Source of the DNA: Sphingomonadales bacterium | GTDB lineage: Bacteria > Pseudomonadota > Alphaproteobacteria > Sphingomonadales > Sphingomonadaceae | DNA: 61,058 nucleotides | NCBI GenBank assembly: GCA_018971065.1 | Contig: JAGWVC010000007.1 | Location: 1 to 61,058, forward strand | Reading direction: 5' to 3' | In this document: positions 15,892-25,038 of the stretch, in pieces | Layout: each line of letters starts with the position of its first letter | Position numbering within the stretch: position 1 is the stretch's first letter | The notes under the pieces: model-generated | What the model was told of the DNA's origin: nothing | What the model saw: the letters and a program-made list of their open reading frames with translations, nothing else | Database searches by the model: none | Position numbers and translations under genes: made by a program

Positions 15892-17238
15892 TTATTCGCG
15901 CAGCGCCGCAACCACCGCATCCGGGTGCGAATAGGCCAGCAGTTGCCCCGCCTCGTCCACCCACCGGATCGGCGTGTCGGGCAATCGCACGCGCCAATAC
16001 GCCATCGCCTGTTCGGGGTGGTGCATGACGAAATGACGGCCCTGGACGATCCGCCAATGCGTCATTCCCGGCAACGCCGGCACATCCAGCCCTTTCGCCC
16101 AGGCCGATTGCTCGGCCACATAGCCGGCGATGCGCCCTTGCGCGAAGCCGCGCACCGCGCGCAGGTAATCGGCGACGAATTGCGGATCGTTGTCGATCAG
16201 CTCGAAATCGGGCGGGCTTTCCCGAAAAGCCCGCCGCATACCATCGCGCATCCGGCTGGGCCGGGTATAGCTGGACAACAGCCGGATCATCACTTCCACC
16301 GCCCACGGACGCTTGGCGTAGGCGCGCTTCACCGCGCCCAGCGGCCCGCGATCGATCGTGGTGTGCGTGATCGCCGGGGTCGGGTTCACCAGCACGGCGC
16401 GGCGCACCAGCTTCGGATATTGCTGCGCCAACCGCATCGCTGCCTGCCCCGATCCGCGTGCGATCACATCGATTTCGGCCAGGTCGAGATGCCGGCACAG
16501 CGCGGCGGTGTCATGCGCTGCCGCCGCGAATGGATCGCCATTCGCCTCAGCGTCGCTGGTTGAGCCGAATCCCGGACGGTCGATCGCCAGCGGTCGAAAG
16601 CCGGCCATTTGCAATGCCGCGACCAGTCGCGTCGGCGGCGCCCGGCTGGTGATGGTGCTGTGCAGGATCACCACCGGCCGGCCCTCCGCCGGACCGTAAT
16701 CCGAATACCCGATGGTACGCTGCCCGCAGGGGGCAAGACCAAGCGGCAGATCGTGCCGCTTGTCTTCCGTGGCACCCTCCGCATCGCGATTGACCTCGGC
16801 GATAACCCTGATCAGTTCCCCGGCGCTGCCGATGCCGAGGATCAGGTAAATTTCCTTCATCTCCGCATCGACCACCGCTTCCGACACCCCCAGTGTCTCG
16901 GCAATCTCCTTGCGCGACTTGGCCGTCGAGACTTTCGCGGCAATGGCATACTGGCGGTCGCTCAGCGCGAAAAGGTCGTGGCGACTGGGCAAATCGGCGG
17001 GGTCCGGCGCCTCATCGTCGGGCGTCAGTTCCCCCGCCAGGCCGATCATCATCGGAACCGTCGCCACCCCCAGCTTGGCCTTCAACTCGGCCACCATGTT
17101 GCGCGCGGATGTATAGGAAATGCCGAGCATTCCGGCCGCCTCGCGAATGCCGCCGGCATCGCGAAGTGTGCGAAGCAGCCCTAGTTGCCTCTCGCTGAGA
17201 TTGTAGGCAGCTGCCAGCGCTGCAAACCTGTCGAACAT
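15892..17238 (-). CDS. Tandem-HTH regulator fused to an alpha/beta hydrolase
   Basis: A protein of 448 residues with an unusual layout. Two LuxR-like helix-turn-helix units, at about 14-58 (LSERQLGLLRTL then AAGMLGISYTSARNMV) and about 92-136 (LSDRQYAIAAKV then IAETLGVSEAVVDAEM), are followed from about 175 by an alpha/beta hydrolase fold. That fold has the DRPGFGSTS oxyanion-side loop, a nucleophile elbow RGSGQ with Ser263, and a late His in HFVMHHPEQ. The elbow is Arg-Gly-Ser-Gly-Gln instead of Gly-x-Ser-x-Gly, so the hydrolase may be a ligand sensor or have altered activity. It heads the cassette encoding two exported proteins, 86 bases away. A 10-bp palindrome lies just upstream and could be an autoregulatory site. 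Confidence 0.85.
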   Translation of the reverse strand: MFDRFAALAAAYNLSERQLGLLRTLRDAGGIREAAGMLGISYTSARNMVAELKAKLGVATVPMMIGLAGELTPDDEAPDPADLPSRHDLFALSDRQYAIAAKVSTAKSRKEIAETLGVSEAVVDAEMKEIYLILGIGSAGELIRVIAEVNRDAEGATEDKRHDLPLGLAPCGQRTIGYSDYGPAEGRPVVILHSTITSRAPPTRLVAALQMAGFRPLAIDRPGFGSTSDAEANGDPFAAAAHDTAALCRHLDLAEIDVIARGSGQAAMRLAQQYPKLVRRAVLVNPTPAITHTTIDRGPLGAVKRAYAKRPWAVEVMIRLLSSYTRPSRMRDGMRRAFRESPPDFELIDNDPQFVADYLRAVRGFAQGRIAGYVAEQSAWAKGLDVPALPGMTHWRIVQGRHFVMHHPEQAMAYWRVRLPDTPIRWVDEAGQLLAYSHPDAVVAALRE

Positions 17239-17269
17239 CGCTGCGCCGCCGGCTCCATTAATTTCAGGA

Positions 17270-17279
17270 TATACGTATA
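17270..17279. promoter_or_regulatory. Palindrome TATACGTATA before the HTH-hydrolase gene
   Basis: A perfect 10-bp palindrome, AT-rich in a GC-rich region, 32 bases upstream of the start of the tandem-HTH regulator. The position suits a -10 region or an autoregulatory operator. The evidence is position and symmetry only. Confidence 0.35.
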
Positions 17280-17438
17280 ACCACGTTGCCCTGAATCCCG
17301 GAGCGATAAACAGTCTTTCGTCAGGTTATCTCGCCGTCCCCGCCAAAGGTCGGGATCGGCCAGCTATTTCGACGGGCATCGACAGGGGATCGCGCCGGCA
17401 AGGTTGTAATCCGCCCCCCGACCGCATAGCTGCAAGGC

Positions 17439-19808
17439 ATGGTTCTCTCGCAGGTCGCGCTGGTGCTGATCGGGCTGTTGCTGGCGGCCTGGACGCTCGC
17501 GGCCGTTGCCGTCGTGCTGTCCGCCCGGTCCCGCCAGCGCCAGGCCGAATCCGGCCTCCGCCAGGCCCGCCGGCTGGCCCGCATGGTCGATGAAGCCCCC
17601 GCGCTGCCCATGCTGGTCCGCGCCGACGGCCGCCTCGAATCGCCGCCGCGCCTTGCCGCCTGGCTGGGCCTCGAAACCGCCCCGCAATTCCTGTCCGACC
17701 TTTCCGGCCGCCCCGGCTCCAACGTCGGCATCCCCGAAGACCAGCTCGCCGCCCTGCAGGAAGCCGTCCGCCGCACCCAGAAGACGGCGATGCCGTTCAA
17801 CCTCGCCGTCGCCCCGCGCGGCAGCAGCAAACGCCTCGCGCTGCGCGGCCATCTGGCGGATCCGCAGGTTTCCCCCGGCGGCGCCGCGCTGGTCTGGGTG
17901 TTCGACGCCAGCGAGAGCGAGGGCGAACTCCTCCGCCTGCGCGCCGAAGCCGCCCGCGCCCGCACCGATTTCGCCGCGCTGGTCGGCCTGATCGAAGCCG
18001 CGCCGATGCCGATGTGGTTTCGCGGGCCGGACGGCACCCTGCGCCTCGTCAACTCCGCCTATGTCGCCGCCGTCAATGCCGCCAGTGCCGAAGCCGTCGT
18101 CGCCTCGGGCCTCGAACTGATCGAACGCACCGACGGCAAGTCCCCCGCCGAAGTTGCCGCCGAAGCCGCCCGCCGCCAGCAGCCGGTCTCGCGCATGGTC
18201 AACACCACCATCGCCGGCCAGCGCCGCGCGCTGAAGGTCAGCGACCTGCCGCTGGGCGACGAAGGGGTCGCCGGCTACGCCATCGACGTCGAGGACATGG
18301 AGGAACTGTCGCGCTCCTTCCGCGCCTTCCGCGAAGCCCAGCGCGCCATGCTCGACCAGCTTTCCGCCGGCGTCGCCCAGTTCGATGGCAAGCGCTCGCT
18401 GGTCTTCGCCAACCAGCCGTTCCAGCGCCTCCTCGCGCTCACCCCCGCCGCCGTCGCCGGCCGGCCGCCGTTCGAACGGATGCTCGATCTGGCGCGCGAT
18501 GCCGGCCGCCTGCCCGAAACCCGCGATTTCCCCGCCTGGCGCCGCGAACGCCTCGGCTGGTTCGTTGCCAGCGAACCGGCGGAAGAAGCCTGGCCGCTCA
18601 GCGACGGCACCCACTTGCGCGTGGTCGCCCAGCCGCTGCCCGACGGCGGCCTGCAACTCGTGGTCGAGGATCGCACCGAACAGCTTCGCCTGTCCGCGAT
18701 GCGCGATACGCTGCTGCGCACCCGCACCGCCACGTTCGACAGCCTGTTCGAGGCGCTCGCGGTGTTCGCGCCCGATGGCCGGATGCAGTTGTGGAACCGC
18801 CGCTTCGCCGCCGCCTGGGGGCTGGAGCCCGAATTCCTCGACGGCCACCCGCGCATCGACGCGATGCTGGAAAAGCTGGTCCGCCACCTGTCGAAGCCGG
18901 TGCAGGGCAAGCAGGTCGGCGATTGCGTCCGCGCCGCCACGCTGGAGCGCAAGCAGACCGGCGGCCGCGTCCTGCTGAAGGACGGCCGCACGCTGGAATT
19001 CGCGGGCGTGCCGCTGCCCGACGGCAACGGCCTGTTGACGGTGCTCGACATCACCGATTCACAGAAGGCCGAGGACGCGCTGCGCGAACGCAATGCCGCC
19101 CTGGTCGAGGCCGACGCGATGAAGACCCGCTTCCTTGCGAACATGAGCTACGAACTGCGCAACCCGCTCAATTCCATCGGCGGGTTTGCCGAACTGCTGC
19201 AGGCCGGGCTGGGCGGCGATCTCAACGAAGCCGGGCAGGGCTATGCCACCGACATCCTCACCGCCGTCGCCCGGCTGGGTGAGCATATCGAGAACGTGCT
19301 GGACTTGTCGCAAAGCGAGGCCGGCCTGCTGCCGCTGGCGCACGAGGAAATCGACCTGTTCCCGTGGATGACCCGGCTGGTCGAGGAGCGCGGCGCCCGC
19401 ATCCGCGATGGCAAGCTGACGCTCGATCTGCGTGGTGACAAGGGCGTCGGCCGCGTCACCGGCGATCCGCGCCGGCTGGCCCGGGCCATTGGCCACCTGC
19501 TCGACAACGCCATCGCCGCCACTCCGGCGGGCGGGCGCATTCTGGTCGAACTCAGCCGCCAGCGTCACAAGGGGCATGACTGGGCGCGCATCGTCGTCTC
19601 GGACAACGGCCCCGGCATGGATGCCGCCACGCTGGCCCGCGTGCTGGGCGGGTTGCCGCCGTTCGAACCCGCCGCGCTGCGTGCCGATGGCGTCAAGCCC
19701 GGCCTCGGCCTGCCGCTGGCGCGCCAGTTGGTCGAAGCCCACGGGGGCCATTTCGACCTGTTCTCCGAACCGGGGCAGGGCACCGCCGCGATCATCGAAC
19801 TGCCGTGA
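17439..19808 (+). CDS. divL: DivL-like PAS histidine kinase with Tyr at the phospho-acceptor position
   Basis: A protein of 789 residues: an N-terminal membrane anchor (1-28), several PAS-like regions (clear ones begin near 180, 310 and 430), a dimerisation helix, and a full ATPase domain with N box HLLDNAIAA, DNGPGMD and GLGLPLAR. The H box reads FLANMSYELRNPL, so the phospho-acceptor His is replaced by Tyr571. This is the defining feature of Caulobacter DivL (Tyr550), which controls the CckA-ChpT-CtrA cell-cycle relay through DivK, mostly without phosphotransfer. The next genes tsaE, amgK, murU, addB and addA fit the alphaproteobacterial divL neighbourhood as I know it. The stop overlaps the tsaE start. 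Confidence 0.87.
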   Translation: MVLSQVALVLIGLLLAAWTLAAVAVVLSARSRQRQAESGLRQARRLARMVDEAPALPMLVRADGRLESPPRLAAWLGLETAPQFLSDLSGRPGSNVGIPEDQLAALQEAVRRTQKTAMPFNLAVAPRGSSKRLALRGHLADPQVSPGGAALVWVFDASESEGELLRLRAEAARARTDFAALVGLIEAAPMPMWFRGPDGTLRLVNSAYVAAVNAASAEAVVASGLELIERTDGKSPAEVAAEAARRQQPVSRMVNTTIAGQRRALKVSDLPLGDEGVAGYAIDVEDMEELSRSFRAFREAQRAMLDQLSAGVAQFDGKRSLVFANQPFQRLLALTPAAVAGRPPFERMLDLARDAGRLPETRDFPAWRRERLGWFVASEPAEEAWPLSDGTHLRVVAQPLPDGGLQLVVEDRTEQLRLSAMRDTLLRTRTATFDSLFEALAVFAPDGRMQLWNRRFAAAWGLEPEFLDGHPRIDAMLEKLVRHLSKPVQGKQVGDCVRAATLERKQTGGRVLLKDGRTLEFAGVPLPDGNGLLTVLDITDSQKAEDALRERNAALVEADAMKTRFLANMSYELRNPLNSIGGFAELLQAGLGGDLNEAGQGYATDILTAVARLGEHIENVLDLSQSEAGLLPLAHEEIDLFPWMTRLVEERGARIRDGKLTLDLRGDKGVGRVTGDPRRLARAIGHLLDNAIAATPAGGRILVELSRQRHKGHDWARIVVSDNGPGMDAATLARVLGGLPPFEPAALRADGVKPGLGLPLARQLVEAHGGHFDLFSEPGQGTAAIIELP

Positions 19809-20284
19809 CCGTCACGATCGACCTGCCCGATCTCGACGCCGTCACCCGCCTCGGCGCTCAGATTGCCGCCGCGTTGCGCCCCGGCGATGTCGTCGCGCTG
19901 GCGGGGCCGCTGGGCGCCGGCAAGACCACGCTGGCCCGCGCCATCGTCGCCGGTCTGGGCTATCCGCACGAAGTTCCCAGCCCCAGCTTCGCGATCATCG
20001 AATGCTACGATCCGCCACAGGTGCGCCTGCCGCTGGTCCATGCCGATTTCTACCGGCTGAAGCACCCGGCCGAGGTCGAGGAAATCGGCCTCGACGATTA
20101 TCGCGCCGGCGCCGCGCTGATCGCCGAATGGCCCGATCACGCCGGTGGTTTCGCCCACGAACCGGCCTGCCTGTCGCTGACCTTCGCGGGGCCGGACAAT
20201 TCCGGTGAACAATCGCCGCCGCAGCCCCGGCGCGTGCTTGTCGAGCCCGGCCCCGATTGGCTAGGGCGATGCGCATGGACGTGA
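19805..20284 (+). CDS. tsaE: tRNA threonylcarbamoyladenosine ATPase
   Basis: P-loop ATPase of 159 residues that works with TsaB and TsaD to make N6-threonylcarbamoyladenosine on ANN-decoding tRNAs. The Walker A motif GPLGAGKT is at 34-41, followed by the family-typical PSPSF and the HADFYRL stretch. A GTG at 19805 overlaps the divL stop (GTGA), so translation is probably coupled. The C-terminal 25 residues are Pro/Arg-rich and not conserved, and they overlap the start of amgK. Confidence 0.93.
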   Translation: MTVTIDLPDLDAVTRLGAQIAAALRPGDVVALAGPLGAGKTTLARAIVAGLGYPHEVPSPSFAIIECYDPPQVRLPLVHADFYRLKHPAEVEEIGLDDYRAGAALIAEWPDHAGGFAHEPACLSLTFAGPDNSGEQSPPQPRRVLVEPGPDWLGRCAWT

Positions 20285-21276
20285 ACCTTCCGGAAGGCCT
20301 CGACGGCTTCCTGTCGCTTGCCGGCTGGAACGAGGCGCAGATCGAGCCGCTGGCCGGCGATGCCTCGTTCCGGCGCTATTTCCGGTTGCGGCGCGGCGAC
20401 AGCACCGCGATGCTGATGGACGCGCCGCCCCCGCACGAGAACCCGATCCCGTTCCTGCGCGCGGCGCAGTGGCTGGACGACAACGGCATGCGCAGCCCGC
20501 GCATCCTCGCGGCCGACGAAGCGCGCGGGCTGGTGCTGCTGGAGGATTTCGGCGAGACGCGGATGCGCGACTATCTCGACGCCTGGCCGGCCGACGAGCG
20601 CCAGGTCTATGCCGGCGCGGTGGATGCGCTGGTCGAACTGCACCGGCTCGCCCCCGGCCCGTTCCTCGACTACAACCTCGCCACCTACCAGCGCGAGGCC
20701 CGGCTGCTGCTCGACTGGTATTGCCCGGCCCGCAACCTCTACGTCAACGCGCCGTCATGGGCCGATGCCTGGCAGGAGGCGCTGACCCCGCTGATCGGCC
20801 GCCAGCGCCCCGGCGTCACCGTGCTGCGCGATTACCACGCCGAAAACATCATGCTGCTCGATTCGCTGGAGCACCAGGGCCTGCTCGATTTCCAGGATGC
20901 GCTGGTCGGCCACCGCGCCTACGATCTCGTCTCGCTGCTGCAGGATGCCCGCCGCGATGTCAGCCCCGAGGTCGAGGCCGAGATGTTCGACCGCTATGTG
21001 CAGAAGGCCGGGGTCGATCCGGAAACCTTCCTGGCCGACTATGCGCTGCTGGGGGCGCAGCGCAACGCCAAGATCGTCGGCATCTTCGTGCGGCTGTGGC
21101 GGCGCGACGGCAAGCCGCGTTATCTGGCGATGATCCCGCGCGTCTGGGCGCTGATGGAGCGTGATCTTTGCCACCCGGCGCTGGCCCCGGTGGCGCGCTG
21201 GTTCGATCAGAACATCCCCGGCGAATTGCGCGCCGCCAACGGCGGCAGCTTCGACGAACTGCTGAAAGCGCAATGA
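20275..21276 (+). CDS. amgK: N-acetylmuramate/N-acetylglucosamine kinase
   Basis: Aminoglycoside-phosphotransferase-fold sugar kinase of 333 residues that phosphorylates the anomeric carbon of recycled MurNAc and GlcNAc. Features are the N-terminal GDASFRRYFRL and MDAPPP (typical of AmgK), the catalytic loop RDYHAENIML with Asp and Asn, and the DFQDAL metal motif. The ATG at 20275 has AGGG 8 bases upstream; an ATG at 20269 is too close to it. The gene overlaps tsaE by 10 bases and is immediately followed by murU, which uses its product. Confidence 0.9.
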   Translation: MDVNLPEGLDGFLSLAGWNEAQIEPLAGDASFRRYFRLRRGDSTAMLMDAPPPHENPIPFLRAAQWLDDNGMRSPRILAADEARGLVLLEDFGETRMRDYLDAWPADERQVYAGAVDALVELHRLAPGPFLDYNLATYQREARLLLDWYCPARNLYVNAPSWADAWQEALTPLIGRQRPGVTVLRDYHAENIMLLDSLEHQGLLDFQDALVGHRAYDLVSLLQDARRDVSPEVEAEMFDRYVQKAGVDPETFLADYALLGAQRNAKIVGIFVRLWRRDGKPRYLAMIPRVWALMERDLCHPALAPVARWFDQNIPGELRAANGGSFDELLKAQ

Positions 21277-21992
21277 TGGACCCGCTCGCCTCCGATACCG
21301 CAATGGTCCTCGCCGCCGGTCTGGGCAAGCGGATGCGCCCGCTCACCACCACCCGGCCCAAGCCGCTGGTGCCGGTGGCCGGCAAGCCGCTGATCGACCA
21401 CACGCTGGACAAGCTGGCCGAAGCCGGGGTGGCGCGCGCGGTCGTCAACGTCCATTACCTCGCGGATTCGCTGGAAGCCCATCTCGCCCAGCGCGCCGCG
21501 CCGCGGATCGTGCTTTCGGATGAGCGCGACCAGTTGCTCGAAACCGGCGGCGGCATGGTCCGCGCCGCGTCGCTGCTGCCCGATCCGTTCTTCGCGCTGA
21601 ACAGCGACAACATCTGGCTCGACGGCCCGCGCAGCGTGTTCCGCGAACTGTCGGCGGCGTGGAACCCGGCGGAAATGGACGCGCTGCTGCTGCTGGTCCG
21701 CCACACCGGCGCGTTCAATTATGTCGGCAAGGGTGATTTCCACCTCGATCCGCTGGGCCGCGTCAGCCGCCGCCGCGCGGGCCGCATCGCCCCCTATATC
21801 TTCACCGGCATCCAGCTTGTCTCGCACCGCCTGCTGCGCGATGCCCCCGAAGGGCCGTTCTCCACCAACCTGCTGTGGACCCGCGCGATCGAGGAAGGCC
21901 GCCTCCACGGCGTCGTCCACACCGGCGAATGGTGCGAGGTGGGCACGCCTGAAAGCATTGCCCCCACCGAAGCCCGACTCAGCCGTGGCTGA
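21273..21992 (+). CDS. murU: N-acetylmuramate alpha-1-phosphate uridylyltransferase
   Basis: Nucleotidyltransferase of 239 residues that makes UDP-MurNAc from MurNAc-1-P and UTP, bypassing MurA/MurB and hence the fosfomycin-sensitive step. The signature VLAAGLGKRMRPLT and PKPLVPVAGKPLI at the N-terminus and NSDNIW for metal binding are intact. The start overlaps the amgK stop (ATGATG), so the kinase and the transferase are made together. Together they form the AmgK-MurU peptidoglycan recycling branch known from Pseudomonas and many Gram-negative bacteria. Confidence 0.92.
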   Translation: MMDPLASDTAMVLAAGLGKRMRPLTTTRPKPLVPVAGKPLIDHTLDKLAEAGVARAVVNVHYLADSLEAHLAQRAAPRIVLSDERDQLLETGGGMVRAASLLPDPFFALNSDNIWLDGPRSVFRELSAAWNPAEMDALLLLVRHTGAFNYVGKGDFHLDPLGRVSRRRAGRIAPYIFTGIQLVSHRLLRDAPEGPFSTNLLWTRAIEEGRLHGVVHTGEWCEVGTPESIAPTEARLSRG

Positions 21993-24900
21993 CAGGGCCG
22001 GGCCGCCCGCCCAGTCGCCAGCCGTTTATTCCATCGCCGCGCACCGGGGCTTCGCCGACGCGCTGGTTGCCGGCCTGCTGCCGCGCTATGCGGAAACCGA
22101 TTTCGGCCTGGCCCGGCTGACCCTGCTGCTGCCCAGCCAGCGCGCCGCGCGCACCGTCACCGAGGCGTTCGTGCGGATCAGCGGCGAAGGCGGCCAGATC
22201 AAGGGTGGGGCGCGGGGCCTGCTGCTGCCGCGCATGGCGGTGGTGGGCGATCTCGATCTCGACGAAACGCTCGGTCCCCTGCTCGATCCGCTCGGCGCCG
22301 GTGAGGCCATCCCCCCCGCCGCCGATCCCGTCCGCCGCTGGCTGCGCCTTGCCGAAATCCTGCGCGCTGTCGATGGCGACCGCCTCCACGGCGCCGCGCT
22401 GCTCCGCCAGGCGCACGCCATCGCCCAGACAATGGACCGCCTGCTGGTCGAAGGCGTGGCGCCGATCGACCTGCTGTCCGAAACCGTGATCGGCCTCGTC
22501 GGTGAACAGGCCGAACACTGGCAGGCCAATGTCCGCACCTTCCTGAAAGTCCAGCAGCACTGGATCGCCGAATGCGGCGAGCGGGGCGAGGTCGATCCAC
22601 CCACCCGCCGCAACCTGCTGTTCGACCGTGCCGCGAAAAGCTGGCGCGACAACCCGCCGCCGCATCCCGTCGTCGCCGCGGGCGTCACCAGCGCCTCGCC
22701 GTCGCTGGCGCGGCTGCTGCGCGTCGTCGCGGAAACCCCGCGTGGCGCGGTGATCCTGCCCGATCTCGACCTCGCGCTGGAAGCCGAAGTCTGGGCCGAA
22801 CTCGGCACCGCCGGCCAGCCCGCCAGCCCCGAGGACCCGCCATTCGGCCGCGCCGATGCGGTTACCCACCCGCAATACCACCTCAAGCTGCTGCTGAACC
22901 GCATGGGGCTGGCGCGCGAGGAAGTGCGCCCCTGGCACCGCGCCGGCATGGCTGCGGCGCCCCCGGCGCGCAGCAAGGCGATCTCCAGCCTGTTCCTGCC
23001 GCCGTTCGCCTCCACCACCTGGGCCGACCTGCCCGATCCGCGCCGCCGCCTGGCCGGCGTGCGGCTGATGGAATCGGCCCACCCCGGCGCCGAAGCCCAG
23101 GCCATCGCCGTGCTGATGCGCGAGGCGCTGGAGACCCCCGAACGCCGGGTGGCCCTCGTCACGCCCGATCGCGCGCTGGCCTCGCGCGTCGTCGCGCACC
23201 TCCAGCGCTGGGGCATCGATGCCGACGACACCGCCGGCCGCGCCCTGCCGCTCACCGCTGCCGGCCGGCTGCTGCTGCTGCTGGCGGAAGTGATGGGCGA
23301 GGGAGCCGCGCCGGTGCCGCTGGTCGCGCTGCTGTCGCACCCGCTGGTCATGGCCGGTGAGGGGCGCGCGCCGTGGCTCGATCACGTCCGCACGCTCGAT
23401 GTCGCGCTGCGCGGCCCGCGCCCCGCGCCCGGCCTCGCGCCCCTGGCCGAAATCGCCGCCCGCCGCGGCGAAAGGCTGGCGAAATGGTGGGGCGACGTGT
23501 CCGAAACCCTTGCCCCGCTGCTTGCCCCGGCCGACGAAACCCCATTGGCCGACCTGCTCGACACCCTCGCCACCGCCGCCGAAGCGCTGTGCGGCGAACG
23601 CCTGTGGGGCGGTGCCGATGGCCGCAGCCTTGCCGCCTTCCTCGAAGCCTTGCGCGAACCTGCGCGCGATGTCGGCACCCGGCTTCACCCGCGCGACCTT
23701 GCCGCGCTGCTGCGCGAACGCATGGACACGGTCTCGGTCCGTCCGCCGTGGGGCAAGCATCCGCGCGTCGCCATCTATGGCCTGATCGAGGCGCGGATGA
23801 GCCGGGCCGATCTCGTTATCTGCGGCAGCCTCGTCGAAGGCACCTGGCCCGGCGCCCCGTCGCCCGATCCGTTGCTGCCCCCGGCGGTGCTGCGCCAGCT
23901 CGGCATTCCCGGCGCCGATTTCCGCATCGGCCTGTCCGCGCACGATCTTGCCGCCGCGCTTGGCGCGCCCGAGGTGGTGTTGAGCTGGTCACGCCGCGAT
24001 GAATCCGGTCCCGCCATCCCCTCGCGCTTCGTGCTGCGCGTTCAGGCGATGCTGGGCGATCTCGCCGCCGGCCATGCCGAAACCGAAGCCCCGCGCCTTG
24101 CCGCCGCGATCGACGAGGCGCCGCTGGTGCCGCCACACCCGCGCCCGCAGCCGATGCCCGGCGCTGACCAGCGCCGCATCGCCATTTCCGCCACCAACCT
24201 CGATCGCCTGCGCTCCGATCCCTACCAGTTCTACGCCAACGCGATCCTGCGCCTGTCCAGCCTCGATGCGCTCGATGCCGATCCCAACGCGCCACTGCGC
24301 GGCATCGCCGCCCACGCCATCCTTGATCGCTGGCACCGCGCCGACGGCAACATCGACGACCTGCGCCGCATCGCCGCCGAGGAACTGGATACGCTATCGG
24401 CGCACCCGCTGCTGCGCGCGCTGTGGCGCCCGCGCCTGCTCGCCGCGCTGGAATGGATCGCCGGCCAGATCGAGCTGGGCCGCGCCGAAGGCCGCACCGT
24501 GGCCGGAACCGAATTGTGGGGCGAAATGCTGTTCGACGGCATCCGCGTCCACGGCCGCGCCGATCGCATCGACACGCTGCCTGACGGCACGCTTGCCGTG
24601 ATCGACTACAAGACCGGTGGCCCGCCCACCAACCGCATGGTTCAGGAAGGCTTCTCGCTGCAACTCGGCACGCTGGGCCTGATCGCCGCAAACGGCCGCT
24701 TCAAGGACCGCGACGAAGGCATCGAACTGTCCGGCACGCCCACCCGCTTCGAATACTGGTCGCTGGCGCGCGACAAGAACCGCGATCAGGGCGCGTTCGG
24801 CTACCGGCAGGAGCCGATCCTGGAAGACCGCAAGAAGACCGGCATTCCCCGCGACGAATTCCTGTCCGTCACCGCCGGCTACCTGAAGGACGCGATCGAC

Positions 24901-25038
24901 CGCTGGATCAACGGCGCCGAGCCCTTTACCGCCCGTTTGAACCCCCAGCTCGGCACGTATGCCGATTATGACCAGCTCATGCGGCTGGAGGAATGGTTCT
25001 GGACGATGGACCGCGCGGACGCGGAAGCCGCATCATGA
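21985..25038 (+). CDS. addB: Double-strand break repair protein AddB
   Basis: Subunit of the AddAB helicase-nuclease, which processes broken DNA ends for RecA; 1017 residues, standard for the alphaproteobacterial type. The N-terminal half is an inactivated helicase fold, and the C-terminal nuclease carries the PD-(D/E)xK residues in GRADRID and AVIDYKTG (Asp874, Lys876). The start is GTG at 21985, which overlaps murU by 8 bases; the frame is open further upstream but only inside murU and with atypical residues. The stop overlaps the addA start. Confidence 0.93.
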   Translation: MADRAGPPAQSPAVYSIAAHRGFADALVAGLLPRYAETDFGLARLTLLLPSQRAARTVTEAFVRISGEGGQIKGGARGLLLPRMAVVGDLDLDETLGPLLDPLGAGEAIPPAADPVRRWLRLAEILRAVDGDRLHGAALLRQAHAIAQTMDRLLVEGVAPIDLLSETVIGLVGEQAEHWQANVRTFLKVQQHWIAECGERGEVDPPTRRNLLFDRAAKSWRDNPPPHPVVAAGVTSASPSLARLLRVVAETPRGAVILPDLDLALEAEVWAELGTAGQPASPEDPPFGRADAVTHPQYHLKLLLNRMGLAREEVRPWHRAGMAAAPPARSKAISSLFLPPFASTTWADLPDPRRRLAGVRLMESAHPGAEAQAIAVLMREALETPERRVALVTPDRALASRVVAHLQRWGIDADDTAGRALPLTAAGRLLLLLAEVMGEGAAPVPLVALLSHPLVMAGEGRAPWLDHVRTLDVALRGPRPAPGLAPLAEIAARRGERLAKWWGDVSETLAPLLAPADETPLADLLDTLATAAEALCGERLWGGADGRSLAAFLEALREPARDVGTRLHPRDLAALLRERMDTVSVRPPWGKHPRVAIYGLIEARMSRADLVICGSLVEGTWPGAPSPDPLLPPAVLRQLGIPGADFRIGLSAHDLAAALGAPEVVLSWSRRDESGPAIPSRFVLRVQAMLGDLAAGHAETEAPRLAAAIDEAPLVPPHPRPQPMPGADQRRIAISATNLDRLRSDPYQFYANAILRLSSLDALDADPNAPLRGIAAHAILDRWHRADGNIDDLRRIAAEELDTLSAHPLLRALWRPRLLAALEWIAGQIELGRAEGRTVAGTELWGEMLFDGIRVHGRADRIDTLPDGTLAVIDYKTGGPPTNRMVQEGFSLQLGTLGLIAANGRFKDRDEGIELSGTPTRFEYWSLARDKNRDQGAFGYRQEPILEDRKKTGIPRDEFLSVTAGYLKDAIDRWINGAEPFTARLNPQLGTYADYDQLMRLEEWFWTMDRADAEAAS

